NCBI GenBank assembly: GCA_016715425.1
Contig: JADKAC010000008.1
Coordinates: 417,001 to 481,000, forward strand
From: Bacteroidota bacterium
GTDB taxonomy: Bacteria; Bacteroidota; Bacteroidia; Chitinophagales; BACL12
Reading direction: 5' to 3'
DNA: 64,000 bases
Shown: piece by piece, positions 34,355-43,221 of the stretch
Numbering within the stretch: position 1 is the first letter of the stretch
Layout: the number at the start of each line of letters is the position of its first letter
Translations under genes and position numbers: made by a program
The notes under the pieces: generated by a model
Database searches by the model: none
Told to the model about the DNA's origin: nothing
What the model saw: only the letters and a program-made list of their open reading frames with translations

Positions 34355-36364
34355 ATGGAAAGCATTAAAGAACATTCGCATATAATAGAATATAAGCGAC
34401 ATAAATTCAGCGACGATCAATTACTGGATTTGTACAAGAGCTTATTAAAGCCACGCATGATTGAAGAAAAAATGCTGAACCTGCTGCGTCAGGGGAAAAT
34501 TAGTAAATGGTTTAGCGGTATCGGACAAGAAGCAATTTCCGTTGCTACTGCATGGGTGTTGGATAAAGACGAATATATTTTACCCATGCATCGCAACCTC
34601 GGTGTTTGGACAACCCGCAAGGTGCCTTTCGATAAAATGTTTATGCAATGGCAAGGTAAATACCATGGATTTTCTAAAGCTCGTGAACGCAGTTTTCATT
34701 TCGGTACAAACGAATATCACATCGTTGGAATGATTTCGCATCTCGGTCCGCAATTAACACTTGCTGATGGAATTGGCTTAGCATCTAAATTAAATAATGA
34801 TGGAAAAGTTACTGCTGTTTTTACCGGCGAAGGCGGCACCAGCGAAGGCGATTTTCATGAAGCTTTAAACGTAGCTTCTGTTTGGGATTTACCTGTAATT
34901 TTTATTATTGAAAATAATGGATATGGATTGTCCACTCCAACCAACGAACAATATCGTTGTGAAAAATTAGCGGATCGTGGAATCGGTTATGGCATGAAAG
35001 CATTTACTGTTGACGGAAATAATATTCTTGAAATGGTGAAAGTGATACAAGATATTCGTGCGCAAATGTTGATTGATTCTAAACCTGTGTTATTGGAATG
35101 CAATACGTTTCGTATGCGTGGACATGAAGAAGCAAGTGGTGTAAAATATGTGCCGAAAGAATTATTGGAAATGTGGGGTAAAAAAGATCCTGTTGTAAAT
35201 TATGAAAATTATTTATTCAGCATCGGTTTATTAAATGATGCATTAAAACAAGAATATAAATCAGCTATAGTAAAAGAAATTGAATCAGGTATTCAAGCCG
35301 GATTTGCGGAACCGGAACCCACAGCAAATACTGAAGATGAATTGCATGATGTGTATGCTCCTTACACACAAATTATTACCGAACCAAAAGTGCAAGCAAC
35401 CACACAAAAAAGAATGGTAGATGCAATTAGTGATGCATTGTGGATGGCGATGAAAAAACATGATTCACTTGTTTTGATGGGACAGGATATTGCGGAGTAT
35501 GGTGGTGTATTTAAAATTACTGAACGCTTTGTGGAAGAGTTTGGAAAATCTCGTGTGCGCAATACACCTATTTGTGAATCTGCAATTCTCGGTGCTGCAG
35601 TTGGCTTAAGTATTAAAGGCATGAAGAGTATGGTGGAAATGCAATTTGCAGATTTCGTTACCAGCGGATTTAATCAGGTAGTAAATAATATTGCAAAAAT
35701 GCATTATCGCTGGGGACAAAATGTAGATACGGTTATTCGCATGCCTACAGGTGCAGGTGTAGGTGCCGGACCATTTCACAGTCAAAGTAATGAAGCCTGG
35801 TTTTTTCATACACCCGGTTTAAAAATTGTGTATCCTTCCAATGCGACAGATGCAAAAGGATTATTGCTCGCCGCATTTGAAGATCCGAATCCGGTAATGT
35901 TTTTTGAACATAAAGCATTGTATCGCAGTAATACCGAAGATGTACCTGATGATTATTATACCATACCAATTGGTCATGCAAATTGGGTGAAAGAAGGCAA
36001 TGATATTTCTATAATTACTTATGGTATGGGTGTGCAATGGGCATTAAAATTCTTAGAAAAAAATCCGGATATCAGTGCCGATGTGTTAGATCTGCGCACA
36101 TTAATTCCATTGGATAAACCTGCAATAAATACTACTGTAAATAAAACAGGAAAAGTTATTGTGTTGCATGAAGATACTTTAACTGGTGGCATAGGTGCAG
36201 AGATAGCAGCCTATATTTCCGAACACATGTTTCAACATTTGGATGCACCTGTTATGCGTTGCGCATCACTCGATACACCAGTACCTTTTGCAATTCCTTT
36301 AGAAAAAAACTTTCTACCTGAAAAACGTTTTGAAGAAATGGTGAGGAAGCTTTTGGAATGGTGA
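34355..36364 (+). CDS. Branched-chain 2-oxoacid dehydrogenase E1, fused alpha and beta subunits
   Basis: 669 residues. Residues about 15-325 are the E1 alpha domain, with the thiamine-diphosphate region GEGGTSEGDFHEALNVASVW and FIIENNGYGLSTPTNEQ, and the FRMRGHEEASG loop. Residues about 345-669 are the E1 beta domain (QKRMVDAISDALWMAM, LMGQDIAEYGGVFKIT, PICESAILGAAVGLSIKG, GAGPFHSQSNEAWFFHTPGLKIVYPS, LHEDTLTGGIGAEIAAY). The enzyme decarboxylates branched-chain 2-oxoacids and passes the acyl group to lipoylated E2. Bacteroidota often carry this fused form. E2 and E3 are not in the window. It has its own promoter. Confidence 0.94.
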   Translation: MESIKEHSHIIEYKRHKFSDDQLLDLYKSLLKPRMIEEKMLNLLRQGKISKWFSGIGQEAISVATAWVLDKDEYILPMHRNLGVWTTRKVPFDKMFMQWQGKYHGFSKARERSFHFGTNEYHIVGMISHLGPQLTLADGIGLASKLNNDGKVTAVFTGEGGTSEGDFHEALNVASVWDLPVIFIIENNGYGLSTPTNEQYRCEKLADRGIGYGMKAFTVDGNNILEMVKVIQDIRAQMLIDSKPVLLECNTFRMRGHEEASGVKYVPKELLEMWGKKDPVVNYENYLFSIGLLNDALKQEYKSAIVKEIESGIQAGFAEPEPTANTEDELHDVYAPYTQIITEPKVQATTQKRMVDAISDALWMAMKKHDSLVLMGQDIAEYGGVFKITERFVEEFGKSRVRNTPICESAILGAAVGLSIKGMKSMVEMQFADFVTSGFNQVVNNIAKMHYRWGQNVDTVIRMPTGAGVGAGPFHSQSNEAWFFHTPGLKIVYPSNATDAKGLLLAAFEDPNPVMFFEHKALYRSNTEDVPDDYYTIPIGHANWVKEGNDISIITYGMGVQWALKFLEKNPDISADVLDLRTLIPLDKPAINTTVNKTGKVIVLHEDTLTGGIGAEIAAYISEHMFQHLDAPVMRCASLDTPVPFAIPLEKNFLPEKRFEEMVRKLLEW

Positions 36365-36484
36365 GGGTGATTAGCTGATGAGCAAATGAGATAATTTGCA
36401 AATGTGAAAATGAAATAAATCCGTGTAATCTTTTAATCCAATTAATCTGTGATTCAGACAATTTTAAAGAATTAAAAACAGACA
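36365..36484 (+). repeat. Intergenic DNA related to the 60-kb repeat text
   Basis: This 120-base gap has no gene. It contains short iterated words (GAGCAAATGAGATAATTTGCAAATG) and the segment AATCTGTGATTCAGACAAT (36444-36462), which matches the repeat copy at about 60043-60061 in 18 of 19 bases. It looks like a dispersed degenerate repeat rather than a gene or terminator. Confidence 0.45.
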
Positions 36485-36895
36485 ATGATCCACCTGAATA
36501 ATTTCGAAACAATGCTTGATACCGAAACCCAACAAAAAGCATTTAAATATTTTACCGAAGGTCGTATCAAACATATATTTAATATCAATGGTTACGAATG
36601 GCATGCGGTGGTGGATGCGTATGATGAATATGTAGTATCTATAAAAATGAAAGGCACAGATATAATCAGTATGGAATGTTTTTGCAGCGACGAAAATGAT
36701 ATTTGTGTACATGAAGCTACTGTACTTTATCATATAAAAAATGAAGGCGCACAAATTCAATCAGATGATAAAGAAGGATTTGAAAAAATAAAAGAATCAC
36801 TCAGTTTTATGCCTCCCCACATGTTGCGATATCTTGTTTTAAAATTTGCAGCAGAGACGGGAAAACAGCTTATAATTTTTGAAATAGTATTTTAA
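36485..36895 (+). CDS. SWIM zinc-finger mini-protein
   Basis: 136 residues. The only recognisable motif is CFCSDENDICVH: Cys65, Cys67, Cys74 and His76, the CxCx(n)CxH signature of SWIM zinc fingers, preceded by a short beta-rich segment (WHAVVDAYDEYVVSIKMKG), as in larger SWIM proteins. SWIM domains usually sit in SNF2 helicases or transposases and bind DNA or protein. Here the domain stands alone with a helical tail. The protein ends in IIFEIVF without further domains, so it may be a truncated relative of a larger protein. Confidence 0.7.
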   Translation: MIHLNNFETMLDTETQQKAFKYFTEGRIKHIFNINGYEWHAVVDAYDEYVVSIKMKGTDIISMECFCSDENDICVHEATVLYHIKNEGAQIQSDDKEGFEKIKESLSFMPPHMLRYLVLKFAAETGKQLIIFEIVF

Positions 36896-36969
36896 AATGA
36901 GTGCAATGAATATTGTATTTATTTATTCTTAAAAAAATAAAAAATTAACGAGATAAGAATATTTATCTC

Positions 36970-38094
36970 TCAATAGTTAATAACCTGCTCTTCAATCATC
37001 TCCGGGATTTCTCTGTTTTCATATTGTTGAGTACGTAGTTGTGGAATAAATCCTGCGTTGCGAATTGATTCCTGAATTGTTCGAGATGTAAACCGATGTG
37101 GCGCACCTGCGGCACTCACCACATTTTCTTCAATCATAATACTGCCGAAATCATTTGCGCCGGCATGTAAACAAACTTGCGCCACTTGTTTGCCAACGGT
37201 TAACCAGCTTGCCTGAATATTTTTAATGTTCGGTAGAAAAATTCTACACATTGCAATCATGCGAATATATTCATCCGCTGTAGTATCATTTTTTGCACGA
37301 CGAATTTTTTTCAATGTAGTTCCTTCATCCTGAAATGTCCATGGAATAAAAGCTAAAAATCCTTTTGCATTTTCAGGTTTTTCACTTTGCACTTGTCGCA
37401 ATTTTTCTAAATGTAAAAAGCGCTCTTCAATAGTTTCTATATGTCCGAACATCATCGTAGCACTTGTAGTCAATCCAAGTTTATGAGCAGTGCGCATTAC
37501 GTTCAGCCATTCATCACTATTGCACTTTCCTGTTGAAATTATTTTACGCACACGATCCACTAATATTTCTGCACCGGCACCCGGCAAAGAATCTAAACCG
37601 GCTTTCATTAATTCAGTTAATACATATTCATAAGAATAATTTCCAAGAGAGGCGATATGATGAATTTCAGGTGGCCCTAATGAATGCAATTTTATCTGCG
37701 GAAACATTTCTTTTATATCGCTGAAAGTTTTTACATAAAAATCCAATCCTAAATCCGGATGATGTCCGCCTTGTAATAATAATTGCTCACCACCATATCG
37801 AATGGTCTCTTCAATTTTTACTCGGTATGTTTCTTTATCCGTAATATATCCTTCAGCATGTCCGGGCACACGATAAAAATTGCAGAACTTACAATTGGCA
37901 ACACAAATATTTGTTGTATTCAAATTGCGATCAATAATCCAGGTTACTTTATTACCCGGTACTTTTTCTTGTCGCAATGTATGCGCAATATCCATTAGCA
38001 CAGCAGTAGGTGCATTTTCAAATAAATACACGCCTTCTTCTACGGTAAGAAATTCGGACGCTAATGCTTTTTTATATAATGTTTGTAATTGCAT
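36970..38094 (-). CDS. mqnC: Cyclic dehypoxanthinyl futalosine synthase
   Basis: Radical-SAM enzyme of the futalosine route to menaquinone. From the ATG at 38094 the protein has 374 residues. The iron-sulfur motif CVANCKFC is at Cys64, Cys68 and Cys71 in NTTNICVANCKFCNFYRVPG, followed by EETIRYGGEQLLLQGGHHPDLGLDFY, GPPEIHHIASL, GLDSLPGAGAEILVDRVR and ATMMFGHIET. These match MqnC rather than MqnE or CofH. The frame extends 14 codons upstream to 38136, but an exact TAGATTTGC promoter box lies in that stretch, so I take the downstream ATG. Confidence 0.93.
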   Translation of the reverse strand: MQLQTLYKKALASEFLTVEEGVYLFENAPTAVLMDIAHTLRQEKVPGNKVTWIIDRNLNTTNICVANCKFCNFYRVPGHAEGYITDKETYRVKIEETIRYGGEQLLLQGGHHPDLGLDFYVKTFSDIKEMFPQIKLHSLGPPEIHHIASLGNYSYEYVLTELMKAGLDSLPGAGAEILVDRVRKIISTGKCNSDEWLNVMRTAHKLGLTTSATMMFGHIETIEERFLHLEKLRQVQSEKPENAKGFLAFIPWTFQDEGTTLKKIRRAKNDTTADEYIRMIAMCRIFLPNIKNIQASWLTVGKQVAQVCLHAGANDFGSIMIEENVVSAAGAPHRFTSRTIQESIRNAGFIPQLRTQQYENREIPEMIEEQVINY

Positions 38095-38114
38095 ATTGAT
38101 TAAAATGCCTGTTT

Positions 38115-38123
38115 GCAAATCTA
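38115..38123 (-). promoter_or_regulatory. -7 promoter box for mqnC
   Basis: On the minus strand TAGATTTGC, an exact TAnnTTTGC match, 20 bases before the ATG at 38094. It decides the start codon. Confidence 0.6.
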
Positions 38124-38208
38124 CAACATGATACATCTGTAATTGGTTTTAAGAAAACTCTATTTGAATTGAATGCGCAAAAGTGTATCAATCATTAAAT
38201 AAAAATGC

Positions 38209-38652
38209 TCAACGTTTTCCTTTAAAAAAATCTTTCAGCAAGGCAGCACATTTTTCTGTTTCAATTCCCGAAGTAACTTCTGTTTTCGGATGTAAAATAT
38301 TATTGAATCTTGAATAACCCAATTTCATATCAGAGGCTCCGTAAACTAATCTTCCTATTTGTGCCCAGAATATTGCGGTGGCACACATAGTACATGGTTC
38401 AAGAGTTACATAAATAGTGCAGTCGGGTAAATATTTACTGCCGAAATAATTGCAAGCAGCCGTAATAGTTTGCATTTCTGCATGTGCAGTAGGATCATGT
38501 AATCGTTCAACGAGATTATATGATTGCGCAATAATTTTTGTATCCGAAACAATCAATGCACCCACGGGTACTTCATCTTCCTGCAATGCTTTTTCTGCTA
38601 ATGCAATTGCCTTCTGCATAAAATATTGATCCGGGTTTAGTAATATTCCCAT
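38209..38652 (-). CDS. tadA: TadA-like nucleoside/tRNA adenosine deaminase
   Basis: 147 residues of the zinc-dependent cytidine/deoxycytidylate deaminase superfamily. HAEM gives His57 and the catalytic Glu59; PCTMC gives the zinc ligands Cys87 and Cys90. The context DEVPVGALIV, HDPTAHAEMQTI, LEPCTMCATAIFWAQIGRLVYGA and YSRFNNILHPKT fits TadA, which converts A34 of tRNA-Arg to inosine; guanine deaminase relatives are an alternative. It stands alone after a terminator. Confidence 0.87.
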   Translation of the reverse strand: MGILLNPDQYFMQKAIALAEKALQEDEVPVGALIVSDTKIIAQSYNLVERLHDPTAHAEMQTITAACNYFGSKYLPDCTIYVTLEPCTMCATAIFWAQIGRLVYGASDMKLGYSRFNNILHPKTEVTSGIETEKCAALLKDFFKGKR

Positions 38653-38674
38653 CCGGCGAAGATAAGTGTGGGAA

Positions 38675-38698
38675 ATAAAAAACCCTGCTTTTGCAGGG
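38675..38698 (-). terminator. Rho-independent terminator after the small gene
   Basis: CCCTGC and GCAGGG form a 6-bp GC-rich stem with a four-base loop. On the minus strand it is followed by a run of T (38682-38675). Confidence 0.8.
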
Positions 38699-38709
38699 CT
38701 TTAATTCGT

Positions 38710-38958
38710 TTACAGCGTATGCTCCATTGGAGCCGTGTGGCTGCTGTACCTCAGTACTTGATCAACAATAACATGTCGGGGAGATTGCATTATTGAATCT
38801 AAATCTGCTTTGCTTTCTTCAATTGATTCTAGCAAAAAATTTAAATCGGAATTAATTGCTAATGCTACTTCAAACGACATACGTTCTGTTGTTTCCATTT
38901 CATCGTACGAGTATCTGATTACATCATCTTGAGTAAAATCTTTTATCATGCATTGCAT
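38710..38958 (-). CDS. Small hypothetical protein (about 82 residues)
   Basis: From the ATG at 38958 (or 38949) the product has 82 or 79 residues: a soluble, acidic, probably helical protein (DFTQDDVIRYSYDEMETTERMSFEVALAINSDLNFLLESIEE). The frame runs further upstream to 39027 but that part overlaps the terminator of the sigma gene, so I reject it. It is enclosed between two minus-strand terminators, one before and one after it. I do not recognise a family, and no obvious promoter lies between the first terminator and the start, so it may depend on read-through from the sigma gene. Confidence 0.5.
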   Translation of the reverse strand: MQCMIKDFTQDDVIRYSYDEMETTERMSFEVALAINSDLNFLLESIEESKADLDSIMQSPRHVIVDQVLRYSSHTAPMEHTL

Positions 38959-38967
38959 TTTAAGGTG

Positions 38968-39005
38968 AAAAAAAAATTGCGGCATCTCAATGTGAAAGCC
39001 GCAAT
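38968..39005 (-). terminator. Rho-independent terminator after the ECF sigma gene
   Basis: ATTGCGGC (38976-38983) and GCCGCAAT (38998-39005) form an 8-bp perfect stem. On the minus strand it is followed by a run of eight or nine T. Confidence 0.82.
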
Positions 39006-39035
39006 CTAAACGCATTATAAAATGCAAGTATTGTA

Positions 39036-39638
39036 TCAGATGCTGATATTTTTTTCTACTATCATCTTCCTCATATTTATCAAGGCATAACGCATTCGAC
39101 CTAATGCAGTATTTATACTAACACCAGTCATATCTGCAATTTCTTTAAAACTTAAATCGCTGTAATGTCTTAGTATCAACACTTGGCGTTGCTCTTCAGG
39201 TAGATTGCTTACAAGTGCACGCACTTTATCAACTGTCTGGTCATTCACCAAGCTGTCTTCAATATTTTTATCTTCTAATCCCAGCACATCAAATATATCG
39301 AAGTCCTCTCCCGTGTTTACCACAGGCATACGTTTTCCTCTGCGGAAATGATCAATACACAGGTTATAACTAATACGCATCACCCAAGGAAGGAATTTGT
39401 CTTGCTCCCGATAACGGCCGCTGCGCAAGGTATCTATCACCTTGACAAACGTATCCTGAAAAATATCTTCTGCAAGAAAACTATCCTTCACCATAAAATG
39501 GATGGATGTGTAAATCTTATCTTTGTGGCGGTTGATTAAAACTTCAAGAGCTGCTTCGTTTCCTGACATGTAAAGCTTCACTAGCTTCTTGTCAAGCATG
39601 GTTTGAATTTGCATAACTTTATAAGGTTGAGAGATCAT
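39036..39638 (-). CDS. ECF-type RNA polymerase sigma factor
   Basis: Up to 200 residues. Region 2: LEVLINRHKDKIYTSIHFMVKDSFLAEDIFQDTFVKVID and FLPWVMRISYNLCIDHFRRGKRMP. Region 4: LPEEQRQVLILRHYSDLSFKEIADMTGVSINTALGRMRYALINMRK. The family usually starts close to MLDKKLVKLY, so the inner ATGs at 39614 (MQIQTMLD) or 39599 are as likely as the first at 39638. No anti-sigma gene adjoins it. It has a well-formed promoter and its own terminator, so it is a one-gene transcript apart from possible read-through. Confidence 0.93.
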   Translation of the reverse strand: MISQPYKVMQIQTMLDKKLVKLYMSGNEAALEVLINRHKDKIYTSIHFMVKDSFLAEDIFQDTFVKVIDTLRSGRYREQDKFLPWVMRISYNLCIDHFRRGKRMPVVNTGEDFDIFDVLGLEDKNIEDSLVNDQTVDKVRALVSNLPEEQRQVLILRHYSDLSFKEIADMTGVSINTALGRMRYALINMRKMIVEKNISI

Positions 39639-39720
39639 TAAATAATACTTCTTAAATGTTTAGAGTAGAAGTGAACCTTATAAGCTTTTTTTGTTTTTTG
39701 AAGTTGAGTAATAATTGACT

Positions 39721-39752
39721 GAACAAATATATAATTGTTTTGGCATTTTCAA
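39721..39752 (-). promoter_or_regulatory. Promoter for the ECF sigma gene
   Basis: On the minus strand TTG (39752-39750), 18 bases, then TATATTTGTTC (39731-39721), matching TAnnTTTGnnC in full. It implies a leader of 80-100 bases before the sigma gene. Confidence 0.65.
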
Positions 39753-39853
39753 AACAATTAGTCAACGGATACGATTAAATTTTCTTAATGTTTCAAAGAT
39801 TTGACATAAAAACCTAAAATTGTCAAATTATAATTTAGAGAGGGAGGCGAGAA

Positions 39854-42685
39854 TTGGAAAAAATAAAAGTAAAGCGCAGAGCGAAAGAACCTGTGATAGC
39901 AGAGGCTGAAGAGAATTCACAAAATGGAATATTTATAAAAGGTGCCCGTGAGCATAATCTTAAAAATATTAATGTTTTTATTCCACGCAATAAGTTAGTA
40001 GTGGTTACCGGCGTCAGTGGTTCGGGTAAATCATCTCTTACTATTGATACACTATATGCAGAAGGTCAAAGACGGTATGTTGAAAGTCTTTCAAGTTATG
40101 CCCGTCAATTTCTTAACCGATTAAATAAACCGGATGTAGATTATATAAAAGGAATTTGCCCCGCTATTGCATTAGATCAAAAAATAACTACAAGAACAAC
40201 ACGCAGCACCGTAGGTACACTTACAGAAATTTATGATTATCTCCGTTTGCTGTATGCTCGTGTTGGAAAAACATTTTCTCCGGTGTCGGGTGAAGAAGTA
40301 CAAAAACATCAGGTGAGTGATGTTGTGGATTATTGTGATGCATTACCTGAAGGAAGCAGATTATATATTTTGGTTTCTTTAAAAAATGATGCTAAGAAAT
40401 CTATTGCCGATGTTGCAAATATTTATTTACAAAAAGGATTTACAAGATTTCTTATAGGAGATGAGATTGTAAAAATTGAAGATATTATTGAGGATAAAGA
40501 TTTTGCAAAACAAAAAAAGCTGAATGCGTCATTACTCATTGATAGAATAATTATTAAACCGGGTGATGAAGAAAATCAACAACGGATAGCAGATTCTGCA
40601 GCAACTGCTTTTTATGAAGGAAATGGGGAATTGATTTTATTTCTGGAAGATGGTGAAAGCAGAAAATTTTCAAATCGCTTTCAGGCAGATGGAATTTTAT
40701 TTGAAGAACCATCCCCCAATTTTTTTAATCAGAATAATCCCTTTGGTGCATGCAAACGATGTGAAGGATTTGGTACCATAATCGGTGTGGATTCGGATTT
40801 AGTTATTCCCGATAAATCAATGAGTATTTACCAGGGAGCAATTGCATGCTGGCGCAGTGAAAAAATGAGTAGCTGGAATGAAAAATTAATTCGCTCTGCT
40901 ACAAAATTTGATTTCCCAATTCATAAACCCATTAATCAATTAAGTCAGAAGCAAAGAGATTTATTATGGGAAGGCAATGCATATTTTTGGGGCTTGAATG
41001 AATTTTTTAAAATGCTGGAAGAGAATGCATATAAAATTCAATATCGTGTGTTGCTTGCAAGATATCGTGGACGCACTGTTTGTCCGGAATGTAATGGAAC
41101 ACGTATTCGTCAAGACGCCAATTATGTGAAAATAAATAGTAAATCAATTGGTGATTTATTAGTAATGCCGATAGAAGATCTCACACAATTTTTTGATACA
41201 ATACAATTCACAGAATACGAACAAAAATTAGCAAACAGATTACTAATTGAAATAAAAAATCGTTTGCAATATATGCTTGATTTAGGTTTGGGATATTTAA
41301 ATCTAAACAGGCGCAGCAATACATTATCAGGTGGAGAAACACAGCGTATAAATCTTACTAGAACATTGGGAAGTAATCTTACTTCTTCATTATATATTTT
41401 AGATGAACCTAGTGTTGGATTACATCCAAGAGATACCGGAAGATTGGTGCGTGTTTTAAAACAATTGCGTGATCTTGGAAATACAGTTGTAGTAGTGGAA
41501 CATGAAGAAGAAGTGATTCGCAGTGCTGATCATTTGATTGATATCGGACCAGAAGCAGGAGTGCATGGAGGCAATGTTGTTTTTGCGGGAAATTATGCAG
41601 AGATGAATGCAGAATCAAAAGGATTAACTGCGGCATATTTACATGGCAATATGCAAATTGAAACTCCAAAAAAACGTCGCAAGCTTGTGAATTTATTGCA
41701 TTTGAAAAATGCATCCATGCATAATCTAAAAAATATTTCAGTAACAATTCCTCTGCATGGATTAACAGTGGTAACCGGCGTGAGTGGCTCAGGAAAAACT
41801 ACATTAATTAAACATGTATTCTATCCGGAGTTAATGAAGTTAATGGATAACGATTCGGAGAGCACAGTGCTATCCATGATGCTGACCGGTGATTGGAGAA
41901 AAATATCGCAAGTAGAAATGATTGATCAAAATCCAATTGGAAAATCGAGCCGATCAAATCCAGTAACTTATGTAAAAGCATACGATTCTATTCGTGAATT
42001 ATATGCATCACTCCCGGGCTCAAAAGCTCGTGGATTTAAACCCAGTTTTTTTTCTTTTAATGTGGATGGTGGCCGCTGCGAACATTGCAAAGGTGAAGGA
42101 GAAATAATTGTGGAAATGCAATTTTTAGCTGATGTGCATTTGCAATGTGAAGATTGTAAAGGCAAGCGATTTAAACCTGAAATACTTGAAGTGAAATACA
42201 AAGATAAATCCATTGCAGATGTTTTGGAAATGAGTATTGAAGAAGCAATTACTTTTTTTAAAGATCATCAGGAAGTGGCAACAAAAATGCAACCACTGGC
42301 AGATGTAGGATTAGGATATGTGCAATTAGGACAAAGCAGTAATACATTGAGTGGCGGTGAGGCACAGCGTGTAAAACTTGCTTCTTTTTTAGGAAAGGGC
42401 CGCACAAAAGATCATATACTTTTCATCTTTGATGAACCGACAACAGGTTTGCATTTTCATGATATACGCAAGTTGTTGGATGCATTTAATGCATTGATAG
42501 AAAGTGGCCATAGCATATTAGTGATTGAACATAATATGGAAGTAATTAAATGTGCGGATTGGATAATTGATTTAGGTCCGGAAGGTGGTGAAAAGGGTGG
42601 CTATCTTCTATATGAAGGAAAGCCTGAAGGATTAATATCTATACCCGAAAGTTATACCGGAAAATATCTGAAAGAAAAATTATAA
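39854..42685 (+). CDS. uvrA: Excinuclease ABC subunit A
   Basis: 943 residues, full length for UvrA, the damage-recognition ATPase of nucleotide-excision repair. First ATPase: Walker A GVSGSGKSS (Gly53-Ser61) and LSGGETQRINL with LYILDEPSVGLHPRD. Second: GVSGSGKTT and LSGGEAQRVKLASFL with LFIFDEPTTGLH. Zinc sites are CKRCEGFG/CPECNGTR and CEHCKGEG/CEDCKGKR. The start is TTG at 39854, preceded at 6-13 bases by AGGGAGG, an unusually good Shine-Dalgarno sequence for this genome. Bacteroidota often have a second UvrA, so this could be either paralogue. Confidence 0.95.
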   Translation: MEKIKVKRRAKEPVIAEAEENSQNGIFIKGAREHNLKNINVFIPRNKLVVVTGVSGSGKSSLTIDTLYAEGQRRYVESLSSYARQFLNRLNKPDVDYIKGICPAIALDQKITTRTTRSTVGTLTEIYDYLRLLYARVGKTFSPVSGEEVQKHQVSDVVDYCDALPEGSRLYILVSLKNDAKKSIADVANIYLQKGFTRFLIGDEIVKIEDIIEDKDFAKQKKLNASLLIDRIIIKPGDEENQQRIADSAATAFYEGNGELILFLEDGESRKFSNRFQADGILFEEPSPNFFNQNNPFGACKRCEGFGTIIGVDSDLVIPDKSMSIYQGAIACWRSEKMSSWNEKLIRSATKFDFPIHKPINQLSQKQRDLLWEGNAYFWGLNEFFKMLEENAYKIQYRVLLARYRGRTVCPECNGTRIRQDANYVKINSKSIGDLLVMPIEDLTQFFDTIQFTEYEQKLANRLLIEIKNRLQYMLDLGLGYLNLNRRSNTLSGGETQRINLTRTLGSNLTSSLYILDEPSVGLHPRDTGRLVRVLKQLRDLGNTVVVVEHEEEVIRSADHLIDIGPEAGVHGGNVVFAGNYAEMNAESKGLTAAYLHGNMQIETPKKRRKLVNLLHLKNASMHNLKNISVTIPLHGLTVVTGVSGSGKTTLIKHVFYPELMKLMDNDSESTVLSMMLTGDWRKISQVEMIDQNPIGKSSRSNPVTYVKAYDSIRELYASLPGSKARGFKPSFFSFNVDGGRCEHCKGEGEIIVEMQFLADVHLQCEDCKGKRFKPEILEVKYKDKSIADVLEMSIEEAITFFKDHQEVATKMQPLADVGLGYVQLGQSSNTLSGGEAQRVKLASFLGKGRTKDHILFIFDEPTTGLHFHDIRKLLDAFNALIESGHSILVIEHNMEVIKCADWIIDLGPEGGEKGGYLLYEGKPEGLISIPESYTGKYLKEKL

Positions 42686-42691
42686 TATTTA

Positions 42692-43219
42692 ATGCTATCA
42701 ACAATACTTATCATTCTTTCAGGTGCATTTGCCCTGCTAATAATTGTCGGAATTTTTTTACCCTCAAAAATTTCTTTTGAAAGAAATCTCAGTATAAATG
42801 CAGATAAAAAAATAATATTTTCTTATTTAGAAAATCTGAAACAATGGGAAACTTGGAGCGCATGGAGCACACAAAATGATGCATCCATTATTTTTACATT
42901 TCCCAAAAAATATTCCGGCACCGGTGCAATCATGCAATGGAAAGGAAAAAAATTGGGAGCAGGCAGAATGGAAATTCTAAAATCCAATCCGAATCAACAA
43001 TTGGAAATGCAACTCATGTTTAATAATAGTGGCTTTCGCATTTACTATTTTTTTACATTGAAAGATATTGGAGGAAGCACTCATGTGCAATGGGAAGCAA
43101 TCGGAAAAATGCGTCGCATTGGTATCGCAAAAATTATAGCATTGATGTTACCAAAATGGATGGGACGTGATATGGAAATCGGATTAAAAATTTTAAAACA
43201 AACTGCCGAGAAAAAATAA
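42692..43219 (+). CDS. SRPBCC-family (polyketide cyclase-like) membrane-anchored protein
   Basis: 175 residues. One N-terminal membrane segment (STILIILSGAFALLIIVGIFL), then a START-like SRPBCC domain: FERNLSINADKKIIFSYLENLKQWETWSAW, GTGAIMQWKGKKLGAGRMEIL, and a helical end (MGRDMEIGLKILKQTA). These domains bind hydrophobic ligands; the ligand is unknown. It follows uvrA by 6 bases and converges on the next gene. Confidence 0.8.
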   Translation: MLSTILIILSGAFALLIIVGIFLPSKISFERNLSINADKKIIFSYLENLKQWETWSAWSTQNDASIIFTFPKKYSGTGAIMQWKGKKLGAGRMEILKSNPNQQLEMQLMFNNSGFRIYYFFTLKDIGGSTHVQWEAIGKMRRIGIAKIIALMLPKWMGRDMEIGLKILKQTAEKK

Positions 43220-43221
43220 TA

